From: Dialister sp. UBA6422
Lineage (GTDB): Bacteria; Bacillota; Negativicutes; Veillonellales; Dialisteraceae
Assembly (NCBI GenBank): GCA_002439665.1
Contig: DJPC01000006.1
Span: 4,030-9,935, forward strand
Direction: 5' to 3'
DNA length: 5,906 nucleotides
Shown: positions 5,582 to 5,906 of the stretch, piece by piece
How positions within the stretch are numbered: position 1 is the first letter of the stretch
How the letters are laid out: every line of letters starts with the position of its first letter
Position numbers and translations under genes: made by a program
Notes under the pieces: generated by a model
The model's input: the letters and a program-made list of their open reading frames with translations, nothing else
What the model was told of the DNA's origin: nothing
The model's database searches: none

Positions 5582-5588
5582 TCCTTTC
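5582..5588 (-). promoter_or_regulatory. Unusually placed ribosome binding site of rnhA
   Basis: The minus strand reads GAAAGGA with no gap before the ATG at 5581, too close for normal initiation there. A GTG at 5572, inside parS site 4, has nine-base spacing. This makes the GTG a credible real start, shortening the protein by three residues. Confidence 0.5.
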
Positions 5589-5617
5589 TATAAAAAAATA
5601 GAGATGAGCCATGTCAA
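5589..5617 (-). promoter_or_regulatory. Possible rnhA promoter
   Basis: A perfect -35 TTGACA (5617-5612, minus strand) is followed 17 bases later by a weak -10 TTTATA (5594-5589). The expected transcript start is then at or beside the rnhA ATG, leaving almost no leader and competing with use of the Shine-Dalgarno motif. The -35 is convincing, the -10 is not. No better minus-strand promoter is seen between it and the upstream terminator. Confidence 0.35.
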
Positions 5618-5683
5618 ATGATTTTTTTGTCCAAATCCCATGAATAAAACATATTGGATGTTCTTTTCTTTTATACTTATAAT

Positions 5684-5721
5684 AATATAGCGGTGCTTTC
5701 TTCGGGAAGCACCGCTATATT
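5684..5721 (-). terminator. UUCG-capped terminator of the right-edge gene
   Basis: Bases 5684-5700 pair with 5705-5721 (17 pairs, one G-U) around a TTCG loop closed by C-G, the exceptionally stable cUUCGg tetraloop when read on the plus strand. On the minus strand the hairpin is followed by an AT-rich tail (TATTATTATAAG). It lies 14 bases after the stop of the minus-strand partial gene, so it most likely ends that transcript and separates it from rnhA. The rest of the 5582-5734 gap holds only the rnhA promoter region. Confidence 0.7.
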
Positions 5722-5734
5722 TGCTATACACATG

Positions 5735-5906
5735 TTATTCTTTAAAACCAGTTTCCTTTCGGTAAGCGCCTCCACTAGCAATGTCCTGCATTTTGGGGTT
5801 ATGACGCAATTTCCGATTCAAATGGGTACGAATTTTCTTCTTAGCTCCTTTTTTGCTAGAAAGACCGCTAGTGGCAGGGGTACTGGTATCATCGATTTCC
5901 CAATTT
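5735..5906 (-). CDS. Unrecognised protein, C-terminal 56 residues (5' end outside window)
   Basis: An open minus-strand frame enters from the right edge and stops at TAA (5737-5735). The visible tail begins NWEIDDTSTPATSGLSSKKG, runs through a basic stretch (KKKIRTHLNRKLRHNPKM) and ends YRKETGFKE. The first half is Ser/Thr/Pro-rich and disorder-like; the second half is lysine/arginine-rich and probably helical, which could suit nucleic-acid or membrane-surface contact. I do not recognise a family. The properly spaced terminator after the stop supports this being a real gene rather than a chance frame. The start and total length cannot be seen. Confidence 0.65.
   Translation of the reverse strand, partial: NWEIDDTSTPATSGLSSKKGAKKKIRTHLNRKLRHNPKMQDIASGGAYRKETGFKE

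Noticed and set aside
5321..5593. Plus-strand frame of 90 codons opposite the rnhA 5' end
   Set aside because: Antisense to the viroplasmin domain region; its LFHVKH tail is only the palindromic parS read on the other strand.
1..5614. GAGCCATGT shared by parS site 1 flank and 5606-5614
   Set aside because: A nine-base match in 5.9 kb is near chance, and the second copy lacks the parS core and symmetry.
5654..5683. Plus-strand promoter-like TTGGAT, 18 bases, TATAAT
   Set aside because: The -35 is poor and transcription would run straight into the UUCG hairpin with no plus-strand gene beyond. The TATAAT is probably chance in AT-rich DNA.

Overview
The window looks like chromosomal DNA from a low-GC Bacillota (Firmicutes) bacterium, probably a clostridium-like or erysipelotrichia-like lineage. 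The evidence is purine-rich Shine-Dalgarno sites, AT-leaning codon use, tRNA genes with encoded CCA ends, a viroplasmin-domain ribonuclease H, and four perfect copies of the Bacillus-type parS sequence TGTTTCACGTGAAACA. In known Bacillota, parS sites concentrate around oriC, so the region is probably origin-proximal. That placement is inferred; no origin, dnaA or parAB gene is visible.

Layout, left to right. Positions 1-28 are a perfect palindrome centred on parS site 1. A minus-strand gene set then reads leftwards from about 4240 to 55. In transcription order it is pilB (extension-type type IV pilus ATPase), pilT (retraction-type ATPase, overlapping pilB by 11 bases), pilC (GspF-family inner-membrane platform protein) and a HAD-family phosphatase/phosphomutase. 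parS sites 3 and 2 lie in the pilT-pilC and pilC-HAD gaps. An extended -10 promoter precedes pilB. Divergent from it, on the plus strand, is a strong promoter followed by tRNA-Trp(CCA), tRNA-Arg(ACG) and a perfect-palindrome terminator. Next comes a convergent gap of about 160 bases holding a long imperfect hairpin, then minus-strand rnhA, whose start codon is embedded in parS site 4. Upstream of rnhA is a UUCG-capped terminator that closes an unrecognised minus-strand gene running off the right edge.

How the parts fit. PilB, PilT and PilC are the cytoplasmic and inner-membrane motor of a type IV pilus or related pseudopilus. No pilin, prepilin peptidase or alignment (PilM/N/O) gene is in view; any that exist lie elsewhere, possibly beyond the left edge. 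The HAD enzyme is probably housekeeping and shares the transcription direction. The gene content is mostly conventional.

The most unusual points are three. Four exact parS sites sit within 5.6 kb, all between genes or at a gene start. One parS doubles as the first codons of rnhA and leaves its start ambiguous. The tRNA-Trp has its normally near-invariant G19-C56 elbow pair replaced by A19-U56, with a mismatch at 12-23. No stretch over 300 bases lacks a gene; the largest gaps are 4246-4444, 4601-4801 and 5582-5734, and each is described below.
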